Assembly (NCBI RefSeq): GCF_030733545.1
Contig: NZ_JASHIU010000007.1
Span: forward strand, 42,501-106,500
Origin: Oceanicaulis sp. MMSF_3324
Lineage (GTDB): Bacteria; Pseudomonadota; Alphaproteobacteria; Caulobacterales; Maricaulaceae
Length of the DNA stretch: 64,000 bases
Direction: 5' to 3'
The position numbers and the translations under genes were made by a program. Under the pieces are notes generated by a model, which was not told where the DNA came from, did not search any database, and was given only the letters and a program-made list of their open reading frames with translations. Of the stretch, positions 1 to 10,283 are shown in pieces; the stretch's first letter is position 1; each line of letters opens with the position of its first letter.

Positions 1-1285
<1,285 letters not shown>

Positions 1286-1368
1286 CAACAATGCTCATGG
1301 GCGGCGATCGCTTCGTCCCATGAAGCCCACACAGTCAGCTTGTCTCTACAAAATGCATCGGTCGCGCC

Positions 1369-1485
1369 GACCGGGTGGTTATAGCGAAGGCTCCACACCC
1401 GTTCCCATCCCGAACACGGCCGTTAAGACCTTCTGCGCCAATGGTACTATGTCCTAAGGCATGGGAGAGTAGGTCGCCGCCCGGT
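1369..1485 (+). rRNA. rrf: 5S ribosomal RNA
   Basis: A 117-base 5S-like sequence with the hallmark loop 'cacccgttcccatcccgaac' and 'gggagagtaggtcgccgcc' at its 3' side. Its ends pair (ccgggtggt near 1371 with gccgcccgg near 1478). It follows the 23S by about 85 bases and precedes an initiator tRNA, the usual order of an alphaproteobacterial rRNA operon. Ends are accurate to a few bases. Confidence 0.95.
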
Positions 1486-1606
1486 CCGCTCGATCGATGC
1501 ATCATCTTCTCCGTTTATATCGTCAATGAGACTGACGTCGTCAGACACAGCGCGACGTTTGCTTCTGCAGCCAGTTTGTTGTTTAACAAGACTGATGCAG
1601 CCCTGA

Positions 1607-1683
<77 letters not shown>

Positions 1684-1688
1684 ATACT

Positions 1689-1721
1689 AAAAAGCCCCGA
1701 GCCATCTGGCCGGGGCTTTTT
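1689..1721 (+). terminator. Rho-independent terminator of the rRNA operon
   Basis: AAAAAGCCCCG at 1689-1699 pairs with CGGGGCTTTTT at 1711-1721, and an inner GCCA/TGGC stem extends the hairpin. It lies 5 bases after the tRNA-fMet CCA end, so it ends the rRNA transcript. Confidence 0.9.
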
Positions 1722-2019
1722 GCTGTTCGGGATCTGCGCCAAGCGTCGCGCATTCAGTTCCTCTTTGGAATAAACCAAGTCACAGCCGCCCTGTGCGCTT
1801 GCCTTTTGGCGCGATTGAGCGCAAGGAAGCGCTACGCATGCACGCGCCCCGAAATCCGGGTTGCGCGGCGACGGATCAGCCGGAGCGAGACCCGCTCCCG
1901 TGAACAGGTCCGGGCGTGGGCGATGATCGCCCTTGTACGGCGGCTGAACGATCCAGTTGTCTCATTCTTGACTATGCAAGCGCCCGGAGGTCGTCCGTGA
2001 GCGCTCCACTGAGGTTATC
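1722..2019. other. Non-coding stretch between rRNA operon and helicase gene
   Basis: About 300 bases with no convincing gene. A 64-codon frame at 1806-2000 has no ribosome-binding site and an arginine-rich composition typical of chance frames in GC-rich DNA. The region must hold the helicase promoter and possibly a long leader, as cold-shock helicase genes often have. I could not identify -35/-10 boxes with confidence. Confidence 0.5.
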
Positions 2020-3357
2020 TTGACCAAATTTACCGACTTCGGTCTCAACACATCCATTCTGCAAGCCATTACCGAGCAAGGGTATGAAACCCCGACGCCG
2101 ATCCAGGCGCGCGCGATTCCCGCCGTGCTCAAGGGCGGCGACCTGATCGGACTGGCGCAAACCGGCACCGGCAAGACCGCAGCCTTCGTGCTGCCGCTGG
2201 TCCATCAGCTGCTGGCCGAGAACAAGCAGGCGCCGGGCCGGTCCTGCCGGGCGCTCATTCTGGCGCCGACCCGCGAGCTGGCCGCCCAGATCGAAGAGCA
2301 GGTGAAGGCCTATACCGTTCACACCAAGCTCACGAGCACCGTGGTGTTCGGCGGCGTGAAGGCCGGACCGCAGATCAAGGCGCTCGCCCGCGGCGTCGAT
2401 ATTCTCGTCGCCACGCCAGGCCGTCTGCTCGACCATCTGGGCGAGCGCAAGGCGCGGCTCGACCTGACCCGGTTCGTGGTGCTTGATGAAGCGGACCAGA
2501 TGCTCGATCTGGGCTTCATTCCGGCGATCCGGAAATTGCTGCGCCTGGTGGGCAATGAACGTCAGACCCTGATGTTCTCGGCGACCATGGCGCCGCAGAT
2601 CCGCCAGCTCGCCGATGACTTCCTCAAGCATCCCGAAACCGTGGCCGTGACCCCGCCGTCCAAGCCGGTGGACCGGATCGACCAGAAGGTGCTCTACACC
2701 GATCCGGCTGACAAACCGCAAGCGCTGATCGACCTGATGGCGCCCGAAGCGGGCAAGCGCGCCATCATCTTCACTCGTACCAAATATGGCGCGGACCGGG
2801 TCGCCAAGCGTCTGGTGAAATATGGCCACAAGGCCAATGCGATCCATGGCGACAAGAGCCAGAACCAGCGCATCCGCGCGCTCGACGCGTTCAAGACTGG
2901 CGAAGCGCCTGTGCTGGTGGCGACCGACATCGCCGCGCGCGGGATCGATGTGGACGGCGTGGACCTGGTGGTCAATTACGAGCTGCCGAACGTGGCCGAG
3001 AACTATGTGCACCGGATTGGCCGGACGGCCCGTGCGGGCGCCAGCGGCCGGGCCGTGGCGCTGTGTGCGCCGGATGAACGCGTCATGCTCAAGGATATCG
3101 AGAAGAAGATGGGGGTCCATATCCCCGGTCTGAATGACGCGCCGCCCATGCCGAAGGCCGAAGCCGCCAAGTCCAAGCGTCGCCGTCGCGGCGGCCGCCG
3201 CGGCCAGGGCGAAGGAGGCGGTCAGCCGTCCCAGCCGCGCAACGCCCAGTCTCGCGACGGTCAGACGTCTGGCGGTGACGGCGGCAAGCCGCGTCGCAAT
3301 CGCCGCAGCGGTGGCGGTCAACGTCGCTCGGGCGGCGCCCCGCGCGCCGCGGAATAG
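2020..3357 (+). CDS. DEAD-box ATP-dependent RNA helicase, RhlE type
   Basis: ATP-driven RNA unwinding in the cytoplasm, expected to help ribosome assembly or RNA decay. All core motifs are present in order: Q motif (GYETPTPIQ, about 21-29), Walker A AQTGTGKT (46-53), PTRELA, VLDEADQML (about 150-160), SAT, ATDIAARGIDV and HRIGRTARAG. The 445-residue protein ends in an Arg/Gly/Lys-rich tail of about 65 residues (KRRRRGGRRG and so on), typical of RhlE-like helicases and expected to bind RNA. The start is TTG at 2020 after a gaggt Shine-Dalgarno at 2011, giving MTKFTDFGL, the usual N-terminus of the family. The gene stands alone downstream of the rRNA operon. Assignment to DEAD-box helicase is certain; the RhlE subgroup is likely. 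Confidence 0.95.
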   Translation: MTKFTDFGLNTSILQAITEQGYETPTPIQARAIPAVLKGGDLIGLAQTGTGKTAAFVLPLVHQLLAENKQAPGRSCRALILAPTRELAAQIEEQVKAYTVHTKLTSTVVFGGVKAGPQIKALARGVDILVATPGRLLDHLGERKARLDLTRFVVLDEADQMLDLGFIPAIRKLLRLVGNERQTLMFSATMAPQIRQLADDFLKHPETVAVTPPSKPVDRIDQKVLYTDPADKPQALIDLMAPEAGKRAIIFTRTKYGADRVAKRLVKYGHKANAIHGDKSQNQRIRALDAFKTGEAPVLVATDIAARGIDVDGVDLVVNYELPNVAENYVHRIGRTARAGASGRAVALCAPDERVMLKDIEKKMGVHIPGLNDAPPMPKAEAAKSKRRRRGGRRGQGEGGGQPSQPRNAQSRDGQTSGGDGGKPRRNRRSGGGQRRSGGAPRAAE

Positions 3358-3389
3358 GCCGGCTCATTGGGGTAAACCTGTAAGCCCGC

Positions 3390-4331
3390 CTAGCTGGTCG
3401 GATGATCTTCGGTGCAGGCGGGTGGTTCGCCCGGTTCGGGATCGCCGGGCAGGGGGATGTATTCGTTTTCATCCACGGGCATGTGAAAGGGCGTGTCCTT
3501 GAAATCCGCCGCGATTGAGGCGCGCCAGTCCGCCTTGGCCTGCTCGATGCGTTCGCGGCTGGTGGCGACGAAATTCCACTCCATGTAGCGCTGACCGAGC
3601 GGCTCGCCGCCCAGCAGCATCAGGCGGGCATCCTCGCTGACGGTGACGCGCCCGGTGGCCTCGCCGGGCGTGTAGATCGCCATGTGACCGCCCGTGATGG
3701 TCTCGCCCCCCGTGATGATGGTTCCGCTCACAACGTGGATGGCCAGCTCCGGGTGACCCTCCGGCAAATCGAACGCGGATCCGGCCTTGGCTTCGATATG
3801 GGCGTAGACGATGGGGGAATAGACCTTCACCGGTGAGGTATGCCCATAGGCCTCCCCCAGGATCAGTCGGAACTGCGCGCCGCCCTGCTCGAAAGCGGGC
3901 AGGGCGGCCTTGCCGTGATGGTGGAACTCGGCGTCGATTTCCTGGCAATCCTCGGGCAGGGCGACCCAGACCTGGATGCCATGCATGAACAGGCCCTTGG
4001 CGCGGGCGGCCTCTCCGGTGCGCTCGGAATGGGTGACGCCCTTGCCGGCGGTCATCCAGTTCACATCGCCGGGATAGACGGTCTGGTGCACGCCCAGGCA
4101 GTCGCGGTGATCCATCTCGCCATCAAACAGATAGGTGACCGTCGCCAGGCCGATATGCGGGTGCGGACGCACATCAATACCTTCGCCCGGTTCGAACTGC
4201 GCCGGTCCCATCTGATCGTAGAAGACGAAGGGGCCGACATGTCGGCGTTGCGCCACCGGCAGAATGCGCGCGACGGAGAACCCGCCCAGATCCCGGCTCT
4301 TGCCTTCGAGAATACGTTCCAGCGAGCTCAT
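3390..4331 (-). CDS. Pirin family protein
   Basis: A cupin-fold protein of 313 residues. Pirins bind one iron through three His and one Glu; some have quercetinase activity or act as regulators, and the role here is unknown. The N-terminal cupin shows the expected ligands in RPHPHIGLATV (about 54-64) and GKGVTHSER (about 97-105). The C-terminal cupin follows (AIHVVSGTI). Length fits the family. The start has an aaggac ribosome-binding site. It lies 23 bases downstream of the FkbM-type methyltransferase on the same strand, so the two are probably co-transcribed, although no functional link is obvious. Confidence 0.9.
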   Translation of the reverse strand: MSSLERILEGKSRDLGGFSVARILPVAQRRHVGPFVFYDQMGPAQFEPGEGIDVRPHPHIGLATVTYLFDGEMDHRDCLGVHQTVYPGDVNWMTAGKGVTHSERTGEAARAKGLFMHGIQVWVALPEDCQEIDAEFHHHGKAALPAFEQGGAQFRLILGEAYGHTSPVKVYSPIVYAHIEAKAGSAFDLPEGHPELAIHVVSGTIITGGETITGGHMAIYTPGEATGRVTVSEDARLMLLGGEPLGQRYMEWNFVATSRERIEQAKADWRASIAADFKDTPFHMPVDENEYIPLPGDPEPGEPPACTEDHPTS

Positions 4332-4354
4332 GGGCGTGTCCTTGTATCGAGCGC

Positions 4355-5293
4355 TCAGCGCGTCTTGAGATCCAGTATGACATTCATGCGGGTGCTCTGG
4401 CGCACCTCATAGCCCTTGCGCATGGCGAGGGCGGCGGCGTCTTGCGTGTTCCGGCCATCGGCCATGTCCGAGCGCTCGAGGATCAGAAGGTCCGGCCAGC
4501 GATCCTTGTCCGCTTTGGCGAAGAAATGGGACAGGATGGCGGCTTCGCCCCCTTCCACATCCACCTTCATGGCGTGCGCCTTCTTGAGCTTGAGCTCATC
4601 CATCAGGGTCAGAAGCGTGGTGACGCGCACGGCCTCGCCCTGAGACCCGCCCAGCCGCGCCTGGCCGTGATTGCCCGAGATCATGCGCATCACCTCCTCG
4701 CCTTCGTAATCGGCGAGGGCGACGCCGGCCATCTCGATCTGGCCCAGCCCGTTCTGCCGGGCGTTGAAGCTGAGACGGCGGCGCATTTCACGCTGGGGTT
4801 CAACGGCGATGACGCGAGATTTCTCGCCGCCGGCCTTGGCGGCGACCAGCGAATAGGCGCCCGCATTCGCGCCCACATCCATGAAGGTCTTGCCGGGCCC
4901 CATCAGCGCGCGCAGCGCGTCCAGCTCTGCCGGGTCGAAGCATTGCGGCGTCATGAAAAGCCGCTTTTCCGACAGATTGTCCGTGGGGTGCAGACGCAGT
5001 TTCAGACCCAGAGCCTCCACATCGGCGACGCCGGCGTTGACGCCGGTCAGCGCCAGCGGGCGCGCAGCGCCGGCCAGGCGCAAGCCTGTGCGTGAGGCGG
5101 GCAGGGCCCGGCCAATGGCCAGACCGATCTTGCTGACAAGACCCGGCGCATACGCGCCATAGCCTGGCGCGGGCGGTTCATGGGCGATGGGCCCGCCGCG
5201 CGCCCGGGAAAGCCTGTCCGGGCCCGGCGGGATCGACAGGGTTTCGTCAGTTTCAAGCGAAGCTTGGTCGGGTTTGGGAGCCGTCTCAGTCAT
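4355..5293 (-). CDS. FkbM family SAM-dependent methyltransferase
   Basis: The SAM-binding core is plain: FMDVGANAGAYSLVAAKAGG (motif I) followed by VIAVEPQ, and near the C-terminus MKVDVEGGEAAIL, the FkbM signature. Such enzymes O-methylate sugars, polyketides or other small molecules; the substrate cannot be told. I use the ATG at 5293 (MTETAPKPD, 312 residues); an ATG-initiated extension 12 codons upstream exists but looks less likely. The first 90 residues are proline-rich and not clearly part of the catalytic domain. It is the first gene of a probable two-gene unit with the pirin gene and is divergent from the secreted M28 peptidase. Confidence 0.85.
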   Translation of the reverse strand: MTETAPKPDQASLETDETLSIPPGPDRLSRARGGPIAHEPPAPGYGAYAPGLVSKIGLAIGRALPASRTGLRLAGAARPLALTGVNAGVADVEALGLKLRLHPTDNLSEKRLFMTPQCFDPAELDALRALMGPGKTFMDVGANAGAYSLVAAKAGGEKSRVIAVEPQREMRRRLSFNARQNGLGQIEMAGVALADYEGEEVMRMISGNHGQARLGGSQGEAVRVTTLLTLMDELKLKKAHAMKVDVEGGEAAILSHFFAKADKDRWPDLLILERSDMADGRNTQDAAALAMRKGYEVRQSTRMNVILDLKTR

Positions 5294-5398
5294 GAGAGGA
5301 CTTATAAACGGTTTTGACCGGACCCGCATACCATCACATCAGGTTTCCACTTTTGCGGCGGCGCCTATAAGGTCACGGCAAATCGGAGGAGGAGAGAC

Positions 5399-6844
5399 AT
5401 GATGTTGCGCACTGTCATGGTTGCAGCACTGGCGTCGACGGCGGGATGGGCACAGGCCCAGACCGACGTGTTTGAAATTGATGCTGAAAGCCGCGAGATC
5501 GCCCAGAGCCTGGGGCAGGCCGCCCTGGACAGCGATCTGGCCTATGAGATCACGGAATCACTGACGGTCGAGGTCGGGCCTCGTCTCGCCGGCACGCCTC
5601 AGGAAGCGCGGGCGCGCACCTGGGCGGTGGACATGCTCGAGCGCCTCGATTTCGAGAATGTCCGCGTCGAAGAATTCGAACTCGATCTGTGGACCCGGGG
5701 CCGGTCCATCTATGAGGAAGTGGCGATCACCGCGCCTTACCCGCAGGAGCTGTACGCCATCTCCCTGGGCGGCGCGGCGGCCACGCCTGAAGGCGGGCTG
5801 GAAGCGGAAGTGGTGTTCTTTGACAGCTATGACGCCTTCCTGACCTCTGATGCGTCAGAGACGGCGCTTGAAGGCAAGCTCGTCTTCATCAATGACCGCA
5901 TGGTCGCCAGCCGCACCGGTGAAGGGTATGGCTGGGCCAATCGCAAGCGGCGTGACGGCTGGGTGCTGGCCGAGGACCGGGGCGCCTCCGGTCTGCTGAT
6001 CCGCTCTGTGGGCACCAGCACGAACCGGTTCGCCCATACCGGCATGATGAGCTTCCCCGATGGCCGACAGCCGGAAATCCCTGTGCTGGCGGTTTCGGCG
6101 CCGGATGCCGACCAGATCGAGCGTCTGCATGAAATGGACGAGACGATCCGCATCGGCATGCGCACCTATGCCGGCTGGCGCGGCCAGTCGATGAGCGGCA
6201 ATGTCATTGCGGAGATCGAAGGCTCGGAAGCCCCCGACGAGATCGTCATCATCGGCGCGCACCTGGATAGCTGGGATACGGCGACCGGAGCGCTCGACGA
6301 CGGCGCCGGGGTGGGCATCGTCACCGCGGCGGCCAAGCTGATCGCTGATAGCGGGCATCGCCCGCGCCGCACCATCCGGGTGGTGTTGTTCGGCGCCGAG
6401 GAAGTCGGGCTTGTCGGCGCGCGCGCCTATGCCAATGCCCGCATGGAAGACGGCACGATCGGCGATCACATCATCGGCTCTGAATCCGATTTCGGCGCGC
6501 GGGAAGTCTGGCGCATGCGCTCGAATGTGGGCGAGCATGCGCTGCCGGAGATCGCCGCGATTCACCGCGAGCTTCAGGCGCTGGGCATTGTGCCGGGCGA
6601 CAATCAAGGCGGCGGCGGCCCCGACATGATCCCGCTGGCCTATATGGGCGTGCCCATGGTGCGGCTGGAGCAGAATGGCGAAGACTATTTCGAGTTCCAC
6701 CACACCCCCAATGACACGTTCGACAAGATCGTGCCCGAGGAAATGGCGCAGAACGTGGCGGCCTGGACGATGATGGTCTGGCTGCTGGCGGACAGCGAGA
6801 CGGATTTCCGTCCGCAGCCGCAGCAATCGGAAGCCAGCCAGTAG
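5399..6844 (+). CDS. Secreted M28 family zinc aminopeptidase
   Basis: A 481-residue exported peptidase that should remove N-terminal amino acids from peptides outside the cytoplasm. The N-terminus is a signal peptide (MMLRTVMVAALASTAGWAQA, cleavage about residue 20). A PA-like insert lies about 125-250, then the M28 domain with its two-zinc ligands: H288 in GAHLDSWD, D300/D301 in LDDGAG, E334/E335 in FGAEEVG, an Asp in ESDFGA, and H434/H435 in FHHTPNDTF. A strong ggaggagag site precedes the start. The protein resembles glutamate-carboxypeptidase-like/aminopeptidase S enzymes; substrate specificity is not visible. It stands alone, and its codon use resembles its neighbours. Confidence 0.93.
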   Translation: MMLRTVMVAALASTAGWAQAQTDVFEIDAESREIAQSLGQAALDSDLAYEITESLTVEVGPRLAGTPQEARARTWAVDMLERLDFENVRVEEFELDLWTRGRSIYEEVAITAPYPQELYAISLGGAAATPEGGLEAEVVFFDSYDAFLTSDASETALEGKLVFINDRMVASRTGEGYGWANRKRRDGWVLAEDRGASGLLIRSVGTSTNRFAHTGMMSFPDGRQPEIPVLAVSAPDADQIERLHEMDETIRIGMRTYAGWRGQSMSGNVIAEIEGSEAPDEIVIIGAHLDSWDTATGALDDGAGVGIVTAAAKLIADSGHRPRRTIRVVLFGAEEVGLVGARAYANARMEDGTIGDHIIGSESDFGAREVWRMRSNVGEHALPEIAAIHRELQALGIVPGDNQGGGGPDMIPLAYMGVPMVRLEQNGEDYFEFHHTPNDTFDKIVPEEMAQNVAAWTMMVWLLADSETDFRPQPQQSEASQ

Positions 6845-6956
6845 TTTCCGTTCCGGAAGCAATAAGCTTCCAGAACGCCGTCTACACACAGAAACCGGGC
6901 GTAGGCATATCTCCTGACAGATCACGCGGCGACGCCGCAGAATGATGGAGATGAAC

Positions 6957-7571
6957 ATGTCTGCGCCCAATATCCTTCGCATCAATTCCAGTGCCCGGAC
7001 GGACGGGTCGGTCAGCCGCGAATTGTCGGATCTGCTGACCCAGGCTCTGGCGGGCGACAGCGGTCAGGTGGTGGTGCGCGATCTGGCTGCGCAACCCGTG
7101 CCGCAGGTGAACGTGGACTGGGTCGGCGCCAATTTCACCGACCCGGCTGAACGCTCTGACGGCCAGCGCGAAACCCTGAAGGGCTCTGATGAGCTGATCG
7201 CCGAGCTGCATGCCGCCGATCACATCGTCATCGGGGTGGCGATGTACAATTTCTCCATCCCGTCCTCGCTCAAGGCCTGGATCGACAATGTCGCCCGGGC
7301 GCGGGAAACCTTCAAATACACCGAAGACGGTCCCGAGGGCCTGCTCACCGGAAAGACGGTCTGGCTGGTCATGGCTTCGGGGGGCGCGCGTCTGGATTCC
7401 GACGCCGACTTCGCCACGCCGTATCTGCGCTTCATCCTGGGCTTTCTGGGAATCACCGATGTGCGCGTGATCAACGGCATGGGCTGGCCCTTCCTGGAAG
7501 ACGCCGACAAGGATGCGGTGCGCGACATGGCCCGGACCGCGACGACGGACACCCTGCTGGCGGCGGAATAG
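6957..7571 (+). CDS. FMN-dependent NADH-azoreductase (AzoR type), copy 1
   Basis: A flavodoxin-fold quinone/azo reductase of 204 residues. The FMN phosphate-binding N-terminus reads ILRINSSARTDGSVSREL, followed by the flavin-contacting MYNFSIPSSLKAWIDNVARARETFKY and MASGGARL. The enzyme reduces quinones and azo bonds with NADH and usually protects against electrophile or thiol stress. Several in-frame ATGs exist (6942, 6945, 6951, 6957); I choose 6957 because GGAG at 6947-6950 sits 6 bases before it. A second homologous gene follows 100 bases downstream. Confidence 0.9.
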   Translation: MSAPNILRINSSARTDGSVSRELSDLLTQALAGDSGQVVVRDLAAQPVPQVNVDWVGANFTDPAERSDGQRETLKGSDELIAELHAADHIVIGVAMYNFSIPSSLKAWIDNVARARETFKYTEDGPEGLLTGKTVWLVMASGGARLDSDADFATPYLRFILGFLGITDVRVINGMGWPFLEDADKDAVRDMARTATTDTLLAAE

Positions 7572-7670
7572 CCCGGTCGCTCACACAAATGTGGTGAGCG
7601 TTTGATTGGCGCTTGCGAGGCGCGGATCGCATCTCTGGTTGACCATTTCCGGACAGCCTTTGGAGATTTC

Positions 7671-8282
7671 ATGACCGCGCCTCGCATCCTGACCCTGTAT
7701 TCCAGTGGTCGCACCACCCAGTCCGCCAGCCGCGAGCTGGCGGACCGTTTGTCTCACGCCCTGGCGGGCGAGGCGGGCGCCGTCCTCACACGGGATCTGG
7801 TGGCGAAGCCGTTGCCGTTCGTGGACGAAACCTTTGTGGATGCGGCCTTCACGCCGCCCGCGTCTCGCACTCAGGCGCAGGTGGATGCCTTGCGCATCTC
7901 AACCGAGGTGATGGACGAGCTGATGGGCGTGGATCACGTCGTCATCGCGTCTCCCATGTACAATTACTCCATCCCGGCCGCGCTCAAGGCCTGGATCGAC
8001 ATGGCGGCTCGCGCGAACGAGACCTTTCGATATGTCTTTGATGACGGCGATCCTTATGTGGAAGGCCTGGTGAAGAACAAGACCGTCTGGATCGTCATGC
8101 CCACGGGCGGAACGGCGCTGGGGTCCGACATCGATTTCGCCACCGACTATCTCAAATATGTGCTGGGCTTCATGGGTATGAAGGATGTGCGCTTCATCGA
8201 CGCCGCCGGCTGGCGCGAGTTTGACGAGGCGCGCAAGAACCAGTTGCGTGATGACGTTTCCGCACTGGCCGCCAGCGCCTGA
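7671..8282 (+). CDS. FMN-dependent NADH-azoreductase (AzoR type), copy 2
   Basis: Paralogue of the preceding gene, 203 residues, with the same signatures: LTLYSSGRTTQSASREL, MYNYSIPAALKAWIDMAARANETFRY and MPTGGTALGSDIDFATDYLKYVLGFMGMKDVRFI. The start is the ATG at 7671 after tggag at 7660-7664; an upstream frame extension to 7602 lacks a ribosome-binding site and homology. Side-by-side arrangement suggests tandem duplication followed by divergence. It could be co-transcribed with copy 1. Confidence 0.9.
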   Translation: MTAPRILTLYSSGRTTQSASRELADRLSHALAGEAGAVLTRDLVAKPLPFVDETFVDAAFTPPASRTQAQVDALRISTEVMDELMGVDHVVIASPMYNYSIPAALKAWIDMAARANETFRYVFDDGDPYVEGLVKNKTVWIVMPTGGTALGSDIDFATDYLKYVLGFMGMKDVRFIDAAGWREFDEARKNQLRDDVSALAASA

Positions 8283-8309
8283 CGCTGATGAAGAGACGGG
8301 GCGGGCGGT

Positions 8310-9098
8310 CTAGAGCGCCCGCCATTCCTCTCGCACGCCGAGCTGGCGAAAGACTTCCGACCAATAAGCCTGAAGGATGTCTCGTTGCTCGGCGCTCCAG
8401 CCCCGGCGCTCGATCAGGTAGATCTCGATCCGCACCCCCGCGAGCACATCGCCATATTCCTGTTCCACCAATGCCGCGACGCGCGCGGGCGGGGGCAGTC
8501 GGTTCGCCAGATCCGATCGCGCCCGGCCATAAACGCTGAACAGGCGTGAGTTCTGCAACATGTCGGAGACCATCACGACGGTGCGGCGCGGCGTGGTCGG
8601 ATCGAAATCCTCTTCCAGCGCCAGGTCCGCCAAAGCCTCGATGATGGGGCTCGCCGGGCTTTCCTTGGGTTCTACAAGGTCGGCGAGGGCGCTTTGCAGG
8701 GGGCCTTCAAAGAGCGCCTGATAGCGCGCTTCGACGCGGGCGGGATTACGGTAGAGCGGATTGATCTGGTCGCCGCGGCCCGGATTGCACAGCGAGAAGC
8801 TGTTGGTGTTGATCAGCTCGCCGCGCGCATCAAGCTCGTATAGCGACAGGCGCTCGCCAATATCGAGCCGGTCGCGACTGTCCAGCACCAGGGTTTCGAT
8901 GCGCTGGGCCTGTTCGGGGGAGTACAGATCGGTCTTGTCGATCACCAGCGCCATGTGAGCGGGTTGCTCTCCGCTCAGACACAGCGTGTTGGGATCGTAT
9001 TCGGGCGGTTGCAGCACTAGCGCGGCGTAGCTGATGGCGCCGAGCACACCGGCGACGATCAGAATATTGATGATGCCAAGAACATCCTTGCTGCGCAT
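8310..9098 (-). CDS. Membrane-anchored protein with von Willebrand A-like fold, unknown function
   Basis: 262 residues. One N-terminal membrane segment (about 8-28, IINILIVAGVLGAISYAALVL) is followed by a non-cytoplasmic domain. That domain begins with a hydrophobic strand and an acidic loop (MALVIDKTDLYSPEQAQRI) and later has RTVVMVSDMLQNSRLFS. This alternation of strand, D-x-T/S-like loop and later strand-SD resembles a vWA/MIDAS fold, but the classical DxSxS is not exact (DKTDLYS). I do not recognise a named family. It has a gaggggg ribosome-binding site and follows the multi-span membrane protein at 9170-10213 by 71 bases on the same strand, so the two probably act together. Confidence 0.6.
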   Translation of the reverse strand: MRSKDVLGIINILIVAGVLGAISYAALVLQPPEYDPNTLCLSGEQPAHMALVIDKTDLYSPEQAQRIETLVLDSRDRLDIGERLSLYELDARGELINTNSFSLCNPGRGDQINPLYRNPARVEARYQALFEGPLQSALADLVEPKESPASPIIEALADLALEEDFDPTTPRRTVVMVSDMLQNSRLFSVYGRARSDLANRLPPPARVAALVEQEYGDVLAGVRIEIYLIERRGWSAEQRDILQAYWSEVFRQLGVREEWRAL

Positions 9099-9169
9099 AT
9101 GTCTGACGCCCCCTCTGCCAGCCGCTCGCGGATCGCATCATGGGGCGCCGCCCGGCTTATGGCTAGACG

Positions 9170-10213
9170 TTATCGGCCCGGAAAGGGCGGTTTGTCTGCG
9201 CCGGCTTCGTCACTGTTTTCTGACAGATCGGTGTCCGGCGCTTGCTCATACAGCTGGATGGAGCGTGAATTGTCCGCTGCGAAGAACTTGTCGATCTTGC
9301 GCTTGAGCGCAATCGCTTCACGCCGTGTCGGCGCGCTCAGGCTGGCCTCGATATCATCGGGATCCTGGGCGTGTTCGCGGTGGGTGTGCGGCAATTGCTT
9401 GAGCACCGCGGACAGGTGCGCGGCCGCATTGATGGCGCGGCGCTGGGCGGTGCCATAGCCGATCAGGCGGTCGTCAAACGTCGCGCCCTTGAAGGCGGCG
9501 ATGGCGGCGAAAGTAATGCCCAGGCCGAACAACAGCAGGCCTTCCAGCGTCTGGATGCCGGTAAGGCTGAGCGCCGAGCTGACCGGCGCCAGGATCGCGC
9601 CAGTGGGTTCGGCCAGATCGCCGAGCGCCAGGGTCGCCGCGTTCAGCTCCAGCAGGTCGCGATAAAGCGCGGCGGTGTAGTTCAGGAATACGATGAAGCC
9701 GACCGCGACGGGCGTGCCGAGAATGGCCGCGGCAAACGAGAAGGGCCGGTCAGGGTTCTGCAACAGGCGCAAACCCAGAAAGCCGATCAGGAAGAAGGCG
9801 GTGATCACATTGGTGAACGCCACGGTGATGGCCTGGATCCAGCCGCCCAGAAGCCCGAGATCGGAGCTTTTGGAGAAGAAGTAGGCGTTGATCAGCCCCT
9901 CTACCAAAACCATGCCGGCCAGGATGGAGAAGTGCATGATGTGGCTGTCGGGATAGGTGGCGGACCGGTTGATCCACTTGTCGCGCGGCAGGGCCTCTTC
10001 AAACATGCGGCCGCGGGTCTGGCGGAAATGCAGATAGGCGTCAAACGAGGCCGAGGCGCGGTAATACGCATCCGTCAGACGATCAAACATCTGATGGGTC
10101 TTGCGGTCGATTTCCGTATCCATGATGTCGTCCGAATCCTCTGAACGCCCCCGGTTCAGTCCGAGGAGGTTGTTCGAGATCGGCCGATCTTGGGTCTCTA
10201 TCGCATCACGCAT
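9170..10213 (-). CDS. Multi-span membrane protein of unknown function, partner of vWA-like protein
   Basis: 347 residues from the ATG at 10213, chosen because AAGGGG lies 7 bases upstream; a GTG/ATG extension of 12 codons is less likely. A soluble N-terminal part (about 1-100, helical and charged) is followed by about four hydrophobic segments: around HFSILAGMVLVEGLINAYFF, ITAFFLIGFLGLRLL, AAILGTPVAVGFIVFLNY and LEGLLLFGLGITFAAIAAF. A soluble C-terminal tail follows. No enzyme motif is visible. It is the first gene of a two-gene unit with the vWA-like protein. The topology suggests a membrane platform carrying a periplasmic sensing or binding partner; this is inference. Confidence 0.65.
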   Translation of the reverse strand: MRDAIETQDRPISNNLLGLNRGRSEDSDDIMDTEIDRKTHQMFDRLTDAYYRASASFDAYLHFRQTRGRMFEEALPRDKWINRSATYPDSHIMHFSILAGMVLVEGLINAYFFSKSSDLGLLGGWIQAITVAFTNVITAFFLIGFLGLRLLQNPDRPFSFAAAILGTPVAVGFIVFLNYTAALYRDLLELNAATLALGDLAEPTGAILAPVSSALSLTGIQTLEGLLLFGLGITFAAIAAFKGATFDDRLIGYGTAQRRAINAAAHLSAVLKQLPHTHREHAQDPDDIEASLSAPTRREAIALKRKIDKFFAADNSRSIQLYEQAPDTDLSENSDEAGADKPPFPGR

Positions 10214-10283
10214 GGTCCGGCCCCTTGGTTTGGAATTCACAACGCCCAAGCATTAACCATGTTCCGATAATCGAGCGTAAGTT

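Noticed and set aside
1806-2000. 64-codon gene between rRNA operon and helicase
   Set aside because: No ribosome-binding site, arginine-rich chance composition and no recognisable family.
1972-3321. 449-codon minus-strand frame opposite the helicase gene
   Set aside because: The plus strand encodes all DEAD-box motifs; the antisense frame is a compositional artefact.
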